Shown here: positions 52,894 through 62,092 of the stretch, piece by piece
Layout: every line of letters begins with the position of its first letter
Numbering within the stretch: the first letter of the stretch is position 1
DNA from: Anaerolineales bacterium
GTDB lineage: Bacteria > Chloroflexota > Anaerolineae > Anaerolineales > Villigracilaceae
Reading direction: 5' to 3'
Assembly (NCBI GenBank): GCA_919902735.1
Contig: CAKKRM010000098.1
Location: forward strand, 1,531-65,530
Length of the DNA stretch: 64,000 nt
Made by a program: the position numbers and the translations under genes
The notes under the pieces: generated by a model
Database searches by the model: none
Seen by the model: only the letters and a program-made list of their open reading frames with translations
What the model was told of the DNA's origin: nothing

Positions 52894-52922
52894 CAGGGTT
52901 GAATTTGCAAAAAGCCTTCGTT

Positions 52923-53882
52923 TCATCCCCTGAAGAAATTCGAAACAAAGAACCAGATATTCGCTGGCCTCTCTGCGAGTCGTCTCATGAAATATGGATA
53001 CCAATGCGTGCCGAAGGGAACATACACCCGCACGGGGTAGCCTTCCTTCGCCAGCGATTCCTGTAAATCCCTGCGGATGCCGTAGAGCATTTGGAATTCC
53101 AGGCCGTTTTTTGGCAGACCGGCTCTCTCTGCATAGGACTTTGCAAAAGCAATGCGCTTTTCATCGTGGGATGCAATTGCGGGAATGGGCGGTACGCGGC
53201 CATCATTTGATAATTTTGTGCCATTTGCAAGGGATGTATCGATCAGAATCTTTGAAAGCAGATCGTAATTCGCATCCACATCCGCTTTTTTGGGGAAGGC
53301 TTTGTCAGGCGGTTCCTTGTACGCGCCTTTCACCAAACGGATCGGGACGCCATCCTGCGCCATGCGGCGGGTATCCGCTTCGGCGCGATATAAATAAGAT
53401 TGCACAGCCATGCCGGCATTTTCATATCCTTTTTCACGCATGGCATAATATATATTTATCGTCTTGTCTGTATATGGGGTGTCTTCAATATCGACGCGGA
53501 CAAAAGTGTTATTCTGTTTTGCACGCGCAAGGATGCGCTCGAGGTTCTGGGCGCACAGGCTTTCGTCCAGACCAAGCCCGATCTGAGTCAGCTTGATGGA
53601 GATGTTGCCCCTCGCAGCAGAATCAGCCCCCAGCGCGTCGAGAGTCGCGAAGATGTCATCTGTGGCTTGCTGCGCTTCTTCGGGGGTATTCGTATGTTCG
53701 CCAAGGTGGTCGAGAGTCGCATTGATCCCCTTTGCATTCAATTCACGGACGACGCGCATTGCTTCTTCAAGTTTTATTCCCGCAATGAAACGCGAGGCAA
53801 TACGCGATGCATATCCCCAATTTGTTACAAGTTTTTGCATCCATAGGGACTTGGAAAGGTAGATGAGAAAAGAACGTAACAT
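52923..53882 (-). CDS. Proline dehydrogenase (monofunctional)
   Basis: FAD enzyme oxidising proline to pyrroline-5-carboxylate. 319 residues, the short single-domain form. Beta/alpha barrel motifs: ATLDHLGEHT, ISIKLTQIGLGLDE, VRVDIEDTPYTD, IRLVKGAYKEP (FAD/substrate), IASHDEKRI, EFQMLYGIRRDLQ, VRVYVPFGTHWYPYFMRRLAERP at the C-terminus with the substrate Arg pair. ATG 53882 is chosen over one two codons upstream because AAAGGA then lies 5 nt before it. No P5C dehydrogenase is adjacent. Confidence 0.93.
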   Translation of the reverse strand: MLRSFLIYLSKSLWMQKLVTNWGYASRIASRFIAGIKLEEAMRVVRELNAKGINATLDHLGEHTNTPEEAQQATDDIFATLDALGADSAARGNISIKLTQIGLGLDESLCAQNLERILARAKQNNTFVRVDIEDTPYTDKTINIYYAMREKGYENAGMAVQSYLYRAEADTRRMAQDGVPIRLVKGAYKEPPDKAFPKKADVDANYDLLSKILIDTSLANGTKLSNDGRVPPIPAIASHDEKRIAFAKSYAERAGLPKNGLEFQMLYGIRRDLQESLAKEGYPVRVYVPFGTHWYPYFMRRLAERPANIWFFVSNFFRG

Positions 53883-53997
53883 ATCCATCCTTTGAGGAGA
53901 GATGTGCCAGCGTACCGGCAAAGCTATTCTAGCACAGGCACCCTGTTTTGGTGTGTTATACTTTTTATGTGATTTTCATCATAATTTCGGAGGCCGA

Positions 53998-55488
53998 GTG
54001 AGAAACCGTAATACCAACACCATCCTTCGCGGGGTATCCATTTTATTCCTGACCGTCGCGCTCGTACTTACAATCCTTTCCCTCATCAACTACAGTCGTC
54101 AAAGAAATAACTACCCCGCCAGCATGACCATTGCCGGCATCTCCGTGGGCGGCCTGTCGCCTGCCGAGGCGTCTCAAAGACTGCTTGAAGTGTACACGTC
54201 CCCAATCGAAGCGCAGTACGGCGACGCGATCATCCACATTGACCCAGGCACAGTTGGTTTCGAAATTGATGTGGAAACCATGCTTGCCGCCGCCGATCTC
54301 AGCCGCACAGGCGGCCCCTTTTGGGGTGGATTTTGGGACTCCATCTGGAACCGCACTCCACCTGAGACTCAAATTCCATTGAGTTCTTCGATCTCTGAGG
54401 AACGCTTGCGCGAATACCTGCAAAACGAGATTGCGCTGCGCTATGACCAGCCCCCTGCCCCCGCACAACCGGTTCCAGGCGGGACCTCGTTCCTGCCCGG
54501 CGCGCCCGGACAGACTCTCGATCTTGGCCGCGCCGTCCTGCTCATTACGGATGCCCTGAGATCACCAACCAACCGCACGATTGCGCTCTCGTTCACCCGC
54601 AGTTCCGCCTCGAGGCCGACGATTGAAAACCTTGAAATCCTGCTTAAGCAAATCATCACCGTTTCAGACTTCGACGGGCTGATCGGTTTTTACATGCGAG
54701 ACCTGCAAAGCGGACAGGAAATCCACTTTGCGATGGATAACAAACAGGAAATTTCAGCCGAGCCTGATATTGCCTTTACCGCATCCAGTACCATCAAAGT
54801 GCCAATCGTGGCTTCGTATTTGATTAACCGCGGCAGTAACCTGGATGCGGCAACTACAGATGCGATCTCTCGCGTTTTAGCAAAGTCGGACAATTCCGCC
54901 ACCGACCAGGTTCTCGAGCGCATCGACTCGAACAACGGCCCCATCATCGTCACACAAAACATGGAATCACTGGGGTTGAACAGCACCTTCCTCGGAGGCA
55001 TGTTCTTCCTCGGCGCGCCAAACCTATTGCCCGGGCGGCTGACCCCCGGCAACCAAAGGGCCGATGTCTTTACCGACCCAGACCCCTATTCACAGACCAC
55101 TCCTTCTGAAATGGGAACCCTGCTGGCGGATATTTATCAATGCGCCCAAAGCGGAGGCGGCGCGCTCGTGGCCGCCTTCCCGGATAAAGTCAACCCTGCC
55201 ACCTGTCAATTGTTGATCGATTTCATGGCACAAGATAAACTTGGCTCGCTCATCCAAGGCGGCGTCCCTGACGGCACGCTTGTACCGCACAAGCACGGTT
55301 ATGTACTATCCAGGGACGGCATCATGCACGACACGAGCGACGTTGGCATAGTTTATTCGCCAGGTGGGAATTTTGTGTTGTCCGTTTATACCTTTCATCC
55401 CGTTCAAAATATTTGGGATAATACCAACCCTCTGTTCGTAAACCTGACCCTGGCCGTATATAACTACTTCAACGTTTCAACTCAATAA
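53998..55488 (+). CDS. Membrane-anchored serine hydrolase, class A beta-lactamase-like
   Basis: 497 residues. N-terminal transmembrane anchor at about 10-30, then a YoaR/peptidoglycan-binding-like domain (IAGISVGGLSPAEASQRLLE ... FEIDVETML). The C-terminal half is a penicillin-recognising fold: STIK (SxxK) near residue 264, SDN near 297 and KHG near 431 (KTG box variant). No clear ExxLN of true class A beta-lactamases. More likely a cell-wall D,D-peptidase-like enzyme than a resistance determinant. GTG 53998 is the start: GGAGG lies 4 nt upstream and TATACT about 38 nt upstream; the ATG at 53902 has neither. Confidence 0.82.
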   Translation: MRNRNTNTILRGVSILFLTVALVLTILSLINYSRQRNNYPASMTIAGISVGGLSPAEASQRLLEVYTSPIEAQYGDAIIHIDPGTVGFEIDVETMLAAADLSRTGGPFWGGFWDSIWNRTPPETQIPLSSSISEERLREYLQNEIALRYDQPPAPAQPVPGGTSFLPGAPGQTLDLGRAVLLITDALRSPTNRTIALSFTRSSASRPTIENLEILLKQIITVSDFDGLIGFYMRDLQSGQEIHFAMDNKQEISAEPDIAFTASSTIKVPIVASYLINRGSNLDAATTDAISRVLAKSDNSATDQVLERIDSNNGPIIVTQNMESLGLNSTFLGGMFFLGAPNLLPGRLTPGNQRADVFTDPDPYSQTTPSEMGTLLADIYQCAQSGGGALVAAFPDKVNPATCQLLIDFMAQDKLGSLIQGGVPDGTLVPHKHGYVLSRDGIMHDTSDVGIVYSPGGNFVLSVYTFHPVQNIWDNTNPLFVNLTLAVYNYFNVSTQ

Positions 55489-55515
55489 CAACACCAGCAG
55501 ACCCGTTTTCCCGCC

Positions 55516-55665
55516 AAAGGCGCGGGGTGTAGCGCAAAAGTATCGGTAAATTTCTGCAACAAACGTCTAACGCAAAGACGCCAGGCCGCAAAGCATTAAA
55601 TTCCTGGCGCCTTTGCGGCTTGGCGTTAAAGCTCCCGATAGTTTTGCGCCATACCTAAAGGCGCG
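55516..55665. mobile_element. MITE family B, copy 2
   Basis: Element 55525-55656 (132 bp) between perfect 9-bp direct repeats AAAGGCGCG (55516-55524 and 55657-55665). Terminal inverted repeats GTAGCGCAAAAGTATCGG and, from the right end, ATGGCGCAAAACTATCGG. Inner palindrome CTAACGCAAAGACGCC/GGCGTT. Confidence 0.85.
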
Positions 55666-55693
55666 AAAACCGGTCTTTTTTTCACACATCGTA

Positions 55694-55699
55694 TATAAT
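55694..55699 (+). promoter_or_regulatory. TATAAT hexamer before the zinc-ribbon gene
   Basis: Perfect hexamer 7 nt before ATG 55707, no SD. Confidence 0.5.
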
Positions 55700-55706
55700 T
55701 CAACGT

Positions 55707-56408
55707 ATGAGCGCCTCACTGGGACTTTTCCGCCTTCAGCAAGTCGACCGTCAAATAGACCGCGCCCGCACCCAACTCGAAACCATCCGAAAAACACTCG
55801 AAAACGATGTGGAATTAAAAGAAGCCCTGCACCGCGTAGAGACCGCTCAGACCGACAATCACCGCGCCAGCCATGAAATGAAATATGCAGAATCAGAAGT
55901 GGATGCGCAAAAGATAAAGATCGAACATGCCGAATCCAGTTTATATGGCGGGACGGTAAAGAACCCAAAAGAATTACAGGATCTGCAAAAAGATATAGCT
56001 TCGCTTAAAAAGTACCTGGTCACATTGGAAGAGAGCCTGCTCGAAAGCATGTTCAAGGCGGAAACCGCAGAAAACGAATTGCAAAATGCAAAGAACGAGC
56101 TTGAAAAAATACAGGCGCGTCTTGGAAGCGAACATGGAAAGTTGATCGAGGAACAATTCACATTTTTTAAACATCTCGAAAGACTGACGGAGGAGCGCGA
56201 AGCGGCTCTTGCCCCCATCGAAATCAATCTGCTTCAAATTTACGAGGGACTGCGCCAGCAGAAGCGCGGCGTGGCCGTGGCAGAGATCATCGATAACGCT
56301 TGCGCATCCTGCGGCACAACCGTGAACGCCTCCTTTCAACAAAATGCGCGCTCTCAAAAGCAACTGGTAAACTGCCCATCCTGCGGACGCATCCTCTTCG
56401 CGAACTAA
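55707..56408 (+). CDS. C4 zinc-ribbon coiled-coil protein
   Basis: 233 residues. A long antiparallel coiled coil (about 5-185; QQVDRQIDRARTQLETIRKT, KNPKELQDLQKDIASLKKYL) is followed by a four-Cys zinc ribbon: CASCGTTV (about 197) and CPSCGRIL (about 223). Matches the widespread zf-RING_7/CdsZ-type family, reported as nucleic-acid- or chaperone-associated, role uncertain. It starts a compact unit with the NACHT gene 9 bp downstream and ssnA after that. Confidence 0.87.
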   Translation: MSASLGLFRLQQVDRQIDRARTQLETIRKTLENDVELKEALHRVETAQTDNHRASHEMKYAESEVDAQKIKIEHAESSLYGGTVKNPKELQDLQKDIASLKKYLVTLEESLLESMFKAETAENELQNAKNELEKIQARLGSEHGKLIEEQFTFFKHLERLTEEREAALAPIEINLLQIYEGLRQQKRGVAVAEIIDNACASCGTTVNASFQQNARSQKQLVNCPSCGRILFAN

Positions 56409-56417
56409 ACGACAACC

Positions 56418-58955
56418 ATGTTCCAGATCGAAATTTATCCCTTTTCATTCTTCCTCGGCTTCGTATCCGCAACCATTTTCTGGCTGCTGGCTACGCGGGC
56501 GCGCCCATTATGGGCTGAAATGCGCGCCAACCTGAAGGAGCAGCGCGAAGCCGCCGAAGGCAGAAAAACAAACACCGTTGAAGAAAACCATCGCCGCATC
56601 ACATTGCGCCGCGCACAAGGGATGCACCTCGCCGCGCAGCTCTTCGCATTGGATGAGGTACTTCAGGAGCCTTTGGTTCTTTCTCCAATGCAAAACGTGG
56701 AACCGGGCACGCCCCCAAAGTTCGAAGATGTCATTTCCCAAACCCTGCCCTACCTGCCCGCCTGGCCCGAGATCGCCGCAGTATATCAACCACAAACCTT
56801 AACCCTTGCCCAGGCATTGGCAGGAAACGCAAACATCGTCATCATCGGCCAGCCCGGCGTCGGGAAGACAGTGTCTCTCGCGCACCTTGCATCTCTCGCC
56901 GCGAATCAAAGCGAAAAGCTCGAAGCGTTGAAAAGCCATGTCCCCTTCCTTTTCCATGTGGCAGATCTCAAACTCCCAATCGCAGATCCAAAAGACGCGC
57001 TCATCCCTTTAATTTCGTCCGCCTCCGAACATGCGCCCATGTTCGATCTCGGCAAACTGCCGGACTTTTTCAAGAATACCTTCAAAAATGGAAACGCCCT
57101 TTTGCTTGTGGATGGTTTTGATGAAATCCCCCCCGAAAGCCAGCAGGTGATTTCAGAATACTTCAAGATCATCCTGCAAAATTATCCGCAAACCCGCATC
57201 GTCACCACTGGCGCTCCCGAATATTTGGACGGCCTGATCTCAATTGGATTCGCGCCGCTTACACTTTGCGCATGGTCCCATCAACAGGATGAAAAATTCA
57301 TGGAACAATGGGGGCAGTTGTGGTCGCAAACCGTAGCGCTGGAAGCCTGGTCGCAGACCGGCCCCCGGCAAGTGGATCCGCTCCTGCTTAACGTTTGGCT
57401 GAACGCTGACAATTCACATTTGACTCCCCTTGAATTAACCCTCAAAGCCTGGGGCGCTTACGCCGGCGACAGTTTAGGCCCGCACGTTCTGGAAGTGATT
57501 GCCACACACATCCGCCGCATTGCGCCTGCCAACACTCCACTGGCCGCCCTGGAAACCCTCGGGATGCAAGTGATGTTGAATTCGCAGCCAGTCTTCGACC
57601 CGCGCAAAGCGCGTGCCTGGGTAAAGTCATTTGAAGTGGCAGAAGAAAAGCCCGAAGGCGAATCTCCCGAACAACCTGTAGAAGAAACAACCAGGGAAGA
57701 CACAAAACCCAAAATAGGGAAAAAGATCGAAAAAGTGGTTGCCACCCCAACTTCCGGCCTGCTCGGCAAAATGGCCGCCAGCGGACTTTTGATCTCACAT
57801 CCCAACAACAAAATGAGGTTTGTACATGCTGTCTTTGCAGGATACCTTGCAGGACATGCACTTACCAATTACAACGCCGAAGAGACCATGCTAAATCAAC
57901 CGGATTGGTCCGGTAAATATCTTGCCATGCGCTACTATGCCGCGCATGGAGATGTCAGCAAGCTTATCCAATCGCTCCTGGAAACTTCACATCTGCCGAT
58001 GCACCGCCCGCTATTTGCGGCGGCACGCTGGCTGCGGGATGCGCCCAAAAATGCTCCCTGGCGTGGAAAATTATTCGGCGCTCTCGCCGCCATTCTGCAA
58101 ACCGAAGGGATTCCACTCAGCCTGCGCGGGCAAGCCATGGCCGCATTTGTCGTCAGCAATGATCCAAGCGCCGCCACCCTGTTCCGCCAATTCTCCACAT
58201 CTCTTTCATTTGAGCTCGTCCAGCTTGCCATCCTCGGCGCTGGAGCCATGCGCGACTCAAAATCAATCAGGGCCTTGGAAAATGTAATGGAGGCCCCCAG
58301 CCTATCCGTCAAACGGGCAGCCTGCATGGCATTGGTTGCCATCGGCACAAACGAATCGCTTGAGATCGTCGCGCAAACCCTGCTGACTGGCGACGAAGAC
58401 ATACGCCGCGCCGCCGGTGAAGCGCTCGCAAACGATAGCAACGAAGGCTACGAAATGCTGCGCGACGGGATTTCCATCAACGACATTCTTTTGCGCCGCG
58501 CAGTTGTTTACGGGCTTGGCCGTGTCCATCACCCATGGGCATTGGAAGCCCTCCAAAAATTGCAGGTGGAAGACGAACAATGGGTGGTCCGCAATGCCGC
58601 CACCGAAGTATTGGATGCAAAGGTAAATATCAACACACTTGCGCCCAGTAAACTCCGCGCTCCCTCCGATACCCCCTGGCTGATAGAATTTGCCGGCAAG
58701 AACGGCACCGGCATTTCCCCCGGCGTGCCCGCCACAGATATTCTCCTGCTTGCCCTCAAGGGCGAAGACCCGGACGCCCGCATGGCCGCCCTGCCTTTCC
58801 TGAAATACACACCCAACGAAGGCGTGGTTATCCAACTCTACAGCGCGATGTATAAAGACGACCCTGAGCTGCGAGAAGCGGCCTATAACATCCTTTGGGA
58901 AATCAGCTTATCTGGAATCAAACTCCCACTCCCCAGCCAATATGGATACGGTTAA
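56418..58955 (+). CDS. Membrane-anchored NACHT NTPase with HEAT repeats
   Basis: 845 residues. N-terminal transmembrane helix (about 5-24, YPFSFFLGFVSATIFWLLAT), a basic/Glu-rich linker, then a NACHT-type P-loop NTPase: Walker A GQPGVGKT near residue 145, Walker B LLLVDGFDEIPPES near 232 with the NACHT acidic signature, and helical downstream segments to about 450. A Glu/Lys linker (EEKPEGESPEQPVEETTRED) leads to C-terminal HEAT-like repeats (about 555-845). No SD; coupled to the zinc-ribbon gene. NACHT proteins are signal-sensing STAND ATPases; a defence role is possible but nothing here proves it. Confidence 0.85.
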   Translation: MFQIEIYPFSFFLGFVSATIFWLLATRARPLWAEMRANLKEQREAAEGRKTNTVEENHRRITLRRAQGMHLAAQLFALDEVLQEPLVLSPMQNVEPGTPPKFEDVISQTLPYLPAWPEIAAVYQPQTLTLAQALAGNANIVIIGQPGVGKTVSLAHLASLAANQSEKLEALKSHVPFLFHVADLKLPIADPKDALIPLISSASEHAPMFDLGKLPDFFKNTFKNGNALLLVDGFDEIPPESQQVISEYFKIILQNYPQTRIVTTGAPEYLDGLISIGFAPLTLCAWSHQQDEKFMEQWGQLWSQTVALEAWSQTGPRQVDPLLLNVWLNADNSHLTPLELTLKAWGAYAGDSLGPHVLEVIATHIRRIAPANTPLAALETLGMQVMLNSQPVFDPRKARAWVKSFEVAEEKPEGESPEQPVEETTREDTKPKIGKKIEKVVATPTSGLLGKMAASGLLISHPNNKMRFVHAVFAGYLAGHALTNYNAEETMLNQPDWSGKYLAMRYYAAHGDVSKLIQSLLETSHLPMHRPLFAAARWLRDAPKNAPWRGKLFGALAAILQTEGIPLSLRGQAMAAFVVSNDPSAATLFRQFSTSLSFELVQLAILGAGAMRDSKSIRALENVMEAPSLSVKRAACMALVAIGTNESLEIVAQTLLTGDEDIRRAAGEALANDSNEGYEMLRDGISINDILLRRAVVYGLGRVHHPWALEALQKLQVEDEQWVVRNAATEVLDAKVNINTLAPSKLRAPSDTPWLIEFAGKNGTGISPGVPATDILLLALKGEDPDARMAALPFLKYTPNEGVVIQLYSAMYKDDPELREAAYNILWEISLSGIKLPLPSQYGYG

Positions 58956-58957
58956 CC

Positions 58958-60310
58958 ATGCTTATAACAAACGCAAATATCATCACCTGGGAATCGCCCA
59001 ATCGCATCCTGCAAAACCATGCACTTTACATCGAAGGCGACCACATCAAAGAGATTGGCACAACCAAAGCGCTGACCGCCAAATATCCAAAAGCCAAACC
59101 CACCGATGCGAACGCCCAATATATTATGCCTGGCGGAATCTGCGCGCACACCCATTTTTACGGGGCTTTCGCGCGCGGCATGGCAATCCCGGGCCCTGCG
59201 CCAAAAGATTTTCCTGAAATATTAAAAAAACTATGGTGGCCGCTCGACCGCTCGCTGGATGCGGAAGCCGTACGTTACTCTGCCCTTGTCTGTCTCGTAG
59301 ACGCCATCAAACACGGCACAACCACCCTCATCGACCATCACGCCTCACCCAATTTTATTGACGGCTCGCTGGATATGATTGCCGATGCCGTGGATAAAAG
59401 CGGATTACGCGGCGTATTGTGCTATGAAGTAACAGACCGCGACGGGAACGAAAAAACAAACGCAGGGATCAACGAAAACGTCCGCTTCCTGAAACGACTC
59501 GCCTCCGACCCACACCCGCGCCTGGCAGCCACCTTTGGGCTTCATGCCAGTCTGACGCTTTCCGGCGCCACCCTGCAAGCCTGCCGCGCCGCCGCACCGG
59601 ATGGGACAGGTTTCCACATCCACACCGCCGAACATGAATCAGACGAATATGACAGCCTCTCCAAATCCAACATGCGCGTGATTGACCGCTTGCTCAAACA
59701 CAACATCCTTGGGCCAAAGACCATCACCGCGCACGGCGTCCATTTTGATGCGCGTGAAATGGAAATTTTGAAGGAAACAGAAACATGGCTCAGCCACCAG
59801 CCGCGCTCCAATATGAATAATGCCGTTGGCGTGGCGCAAATTGAATCCATGCTGCGGCTGGGAATAAAAGTCTGCCTCGGCAACGATGGCTTCACCAACT
59901 CGATGTGGGATGAATGGAAGACTGCCTACCTCCTGCACAAAAACGAAACCCGCGACCCGCGCCGCATGGGCGGGTATGACGTAACGCAGATGGCTGTCTA
60001 CAACAACGCCGCGCTTGCAAACATGTTCTTCCCCGCCGCGCCCATCGGACAGATCGTCCCCGGCGCAGTTGCAGATTTGATCTTCGTGGATTATCAACCC
60101 TTCACCCCCCTCACAGACGGCAACCTGCCCTGGCATATCATCTTCGGTTTCCAGCAGAGCATGGTCACAACTACTATTGCGGCTGGCAAAGTTCTAATGA
60201 AAGACCGCAAATTGCTCACACTGGATGAAGCCGAAATTGCCGCACACGCCCGCGAGATTTCGCCGCGCATTTGGAAAAAGTATGAAGAAGAAGTTGCGAA
60301 AGTTTTATAA
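58958..60310 (+). CDS. ssnA: SsnA-like aminohydrolase
   Basis: 450-residue amidohydrolase-fold enzyme. ATG 58958 (MLITNANIITW) starts 2 bp after the NACHT stop. Metal site HTHFYGAFARG (about 64-74), GTTTLIDHHASPNFIDGSLD, FGLHASLTLS, GFHIHTAEH, TAHGVHF, and CLGNDGFTNSMWDE with the catalytic Asp. The block LWWPLDRSLDAEAVRYSALV resembles SsnA, the putative aminohydrolase found beside selenium-dependent molybdenum hydroxylase genes in enterobacteria and clostridia. It probably deaminates a purine or related heterocycle acted on by the hydroxylase; substrate not shown. Confidence 0.87.
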   Translation: MLITNANIITWESPNRILQNHALYIEGDHIKEIGTTKALTAKYPKAKPTDANAQYIMPGGICAHTHFYGAFARGMAIPGPAPKDFPEILKKLWWPLDRSLDAEAVRYSALVCLVDAIKHGTTTLIDHHASPNFIDGSLDMIADAVDKSGLRGVLCYEVTDRDGNEKTNAGINENVRFLKRLASDPHPRLAATFGLHASLTLSGATLQACRAAAPDGTGFHIHTAEHESDEYDSLSKSNMRVIDRLLKHNILGPKTITAHGVHFDAREMEILKETETWLSHQPRSNMNNAVGVAQIESMLRLGIKVCLGNDGFTNSMWDEWKTAYLLHKNETRDPRRMGGYDVTQMAVYNNAALANMFFPAAPIGQIVPGAVADLIFVDYQPFTPLTDGNLPWHIIFGFQQSMVTTTIAAGKVLMKDRKLLTLDEAEIAAHAREISPRIWKKYEEEVAKVL

Positions 60311-60330
60311 CCAATTCTCTACCGTACATC

Positions 60331-60429
60331 CGTCATTGCGAGCCACCGCTCTTGCCCTTCGGCGGCGAAGCAATCTCCTTCCAAGACCGAGATTGCTTCG
60401 GGCGAAAGGGCATCGCCCTCGCAATGACG
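60331..60429. repeat. GCAATCTC-type palindromic repeat, copy 4
   Basis: CGTCATTGCGAG/CTCGCAATGACG ends, inner GAAGCAATCTC/GAGATTGCTTC. Outer arms TACCGTACA (60321-60329) and TGTACGGTA (60444-60452) extend the stem. Confidence 0.88.
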
Positions 60430-60479
60430 AAATTACTTGTTTTTGTACGGTAAAGAAATAATCAATTCAGGACTTTCGC

Positions 60480-60513
60480 TTGTCATTCTCCCGAAGGACA
60501 TCGGGAGGGTGAC
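60480..60513. repeat. Short palindromic repeat before npdG
   Basis: TGTCATTCTCCCGA and TCGGGAGGGTGACA form an imperfect 14-bp stem, about 60 bp before npdG. Confidence 0.6.
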
Positions 60514-60569
60514 ATGCAAAACAAGAGGAGCGAGCGAAAGTCCTACACAATTAATATTGCGGAGAATTC

Positions 60570-61250
60570 ATGAAAGACTCACAATTATTATTATCCATCG
60601 CGGTGCTGGGTGGAACTGGAAAAGAAGGCAAGGGACTTGCGTATCGTTGGGCGCGCGCAGGCTACCATGTCTTTATCGGTTCACGCACCGAGGAAAAAGC
60701 CATCCTTGCGGCGAATGAAGTCAGGGAAATGCTCGGGGAAGGAACCTCCGTCATTGGAATGGACAATTTGCGAGCGGCGAAGGAAGCGAACATCGTCGTG
60801 TTGACTGTGCCCTATTCCGCGCATCGTGACACGCTTGAATCCGTGAAATCTGAATTGCAGGGAAAAATCCTCATTGATGTAACTGTTCCGCTTGTGCCGC
60901 CAAAAGTAGCCACGGTGCAAATGCCTGCGGCTGGTTCCGCCGCGCAAGAAGCGAAAGAGATCGTCGGCGAAGGCGTGCAGGTCTGTGCCGCGTTCCAGAA
61001 TATTTCGCATGAGCATTTGATGGATGATTCAGACGTGGAGTGCGACGTTTTGGTGACTGGCACAAGCAAGGATGCGCGCGCCGAAACCATCAAACTTGTG
61101 GAAGCCGCCGGACTCAAAGGCTGGGATGCAGGTCCCATTGAAAATTCAGTTGTTATTGAAGGCCTGACCAGTGTTCTCATCGGCATCAACAAAAGATATG
61201 GCTCCACCCACGCAGGCATCAAGATCACAGGCGCAGGAAATATTCCGTAA
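60570..61250 (+). CDS. npdG: NADPH-dependent F420 reductase
   Basis: 226 residues, F420H2:NADP+ oxidoreductase family, transferring hydride between NADPH and coenzyme F420. N-terminal Rossmann loop AVLGGTGKEGKGLAYRWARA, NADP-phosphate-binding SRTEEKA, LTVPYSAHRDTLE, DVTVPLVPPK, and VCAAFQNISHEHLMD (F420 pocket region), ending GITKITGAGNIP-like (GIKITGAGN). SD GGAGA 5 nt before the ATG. First gene of the F420 cluster. A heptanucleotide array starts at its stop codon. Confidence 0.92.
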   Translation: MKDSQLLLSIAVLGGTGKEGKGLAYRWARAGYHVFIGSRTEEKAILAANEVREMLGEGTSVIGMDNLRAAKEANIVVLTVPYSAHRDTLESVKSELQGKILIDVTVPLVPPKVATVQMPAAGSAAQEAKEIVGEGVQVCAAFQNISHEHLMDDSDVECDVLVTGTSKDARAETIKLVEAAGLKGWDAGPIENSVVIEGLTSVLIGINKRYGSTHAGIKITGAGNIP

Positions 61251-61285
61251 AACGTAATTCGTAAAGAACGATCACGCATTACTCA
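61251..61285. repeat. Heptanucleotide array filling the npdG-cofE spacer
   Basis: AACGTAA, TTCGTAA, AGAACGA, TCACGCA, TTACTCA: five 7-mers from the base after the npdG stop to 2 bp before the cofE ATG. Outer units are roughly inverted (GTAATTCGTAA against TAATGAGTAATGCGTGA on the other strand). Confidence 0.8.
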
Positions 61286-61287
61286 TT

Positions 61288-62055
61288 ATGCCCCTAACTC
61301 TAACTTCACTCAATAACATCCCACTAATCCGCCGAGATGACAACTTGGCGGATATTGTTCTTAAGTCTTTGCAGGAAACAGGATTGGAATTACAGGATGA
61401 GGATATCCTCGTGTTTGCTCAAAAAATTGTCAGCAAGGCGGAGGGGCGCAAAGTAAACCTCGCGACGGTTTCGCCCTCCCCACGCGCCATTGAGCTTGCA
61501 CAGCAAACCGAAAAAGACCCGCGCATTGTTGAACTCATGCTTCAGGAAAGCAATGAAGTTTTGCGAACCCGCGTTGGCACGATCATTGTTGAACACAAAC
61601 TGGGATTCGTCTGCGCTAATGCAGGCATCGATCATTCCAATGTGGCGGGTGCGGGGAATTCTACAGAAGAATGGGTATTGCTGCTCCCTGAAGACCCAGA
61701 CCAATCTTGCACATTGTTGCGAAATCAAATCGAATCCAAAACTGGAAAACACATCGGCGTCGTCATCATCGATTCGCACGGGCGCGCCTGGCGCAATGGC
61801 ACAGTGGGCGTGGCAATCGGCATGTCGGGCGTCCCTGGAATTATTGACAAGCGCGGAGACAAAGACCTCTTCGGCTACACTTTGCGCGTCACCGTGATCG
61901 GAGCCGCGGACGAACTCGCCGCCGCCGCGTCGCTGGTGATGGGGCAAGCCTCCGAGGGCAGGCCCGTTGTGCATGTGCGCGGGTTTCCGTATCCATTGCA
62001 GGAAGGTTCGCTCAAGGAATTGATCCGACCCAAAGAACAGGATATGTTTCGCTAA
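61288..62055 (+). CDS. cofE: F420-0:gamma-glutamyl ligase
   Basis: 255 residues. GTP-dependent addition of glutamates to F420-0. Landmarks: LQDEDILVFAQKIVSKAEGR (about 32-51), RVGTIIVEHKLGFVCANAGID, NVAGAGNSTEEWVLLLPEDP, IIDSHGRAWRNGTVGVAIG, AADELAAAASLVMGQASEG and PVVHVRGFPY. Stand-alone CofE, not fused to a nitroreductase as in mycobacterial FbiB; the nitroreductase is the next gene. No SD is visible. Confidence 0.94.
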   Translation: MPLTLTSLNNIPLIRRDDNLADIVLKSLQETGLELQDEDILVFAQKIVSKAEGRKVNLATVSPSPRAIELAQQTEKDPRIVELMLQESNEVLRTRVGTIIVEHKLGFVCANAGIDHSNVAGAGNSTEEWVLLLPEDPDQSCTLLRNQIESKTGKHIGVVIIDSHGRAWRNGTVGVAIGMSGVPGIIDKRGDKDLFGYTLRVTVIGAADELAAAASLVMGQASEGRPVVHVRGFPYPLQEGSLKELIRPKEQDMFR

Positions 62056-62074
62056 CAGAAATCTTATTCGCGCC

Positions 62075-62083
62075 TGATACACT
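62075..62083 (+). promoter_or_regulatory. Extended -10 TGATACACT before the nitroreductase
   Basis: TG-A-TACACT ending 9 nt before ATG 62093, no SD. Confidence 0.4.
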
Positions 62084-62092
62084 CAATAACAG

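Noticed and set aside
53998-55488. Beta-lactamase resistance gene
   Set aside because: SxxK, SDN and KHG fit the wider serine-hydrolase fold, but the ExxLN deacylation motif is not seen and the N-terminal cell-wall domain suggests a housekeeping role.
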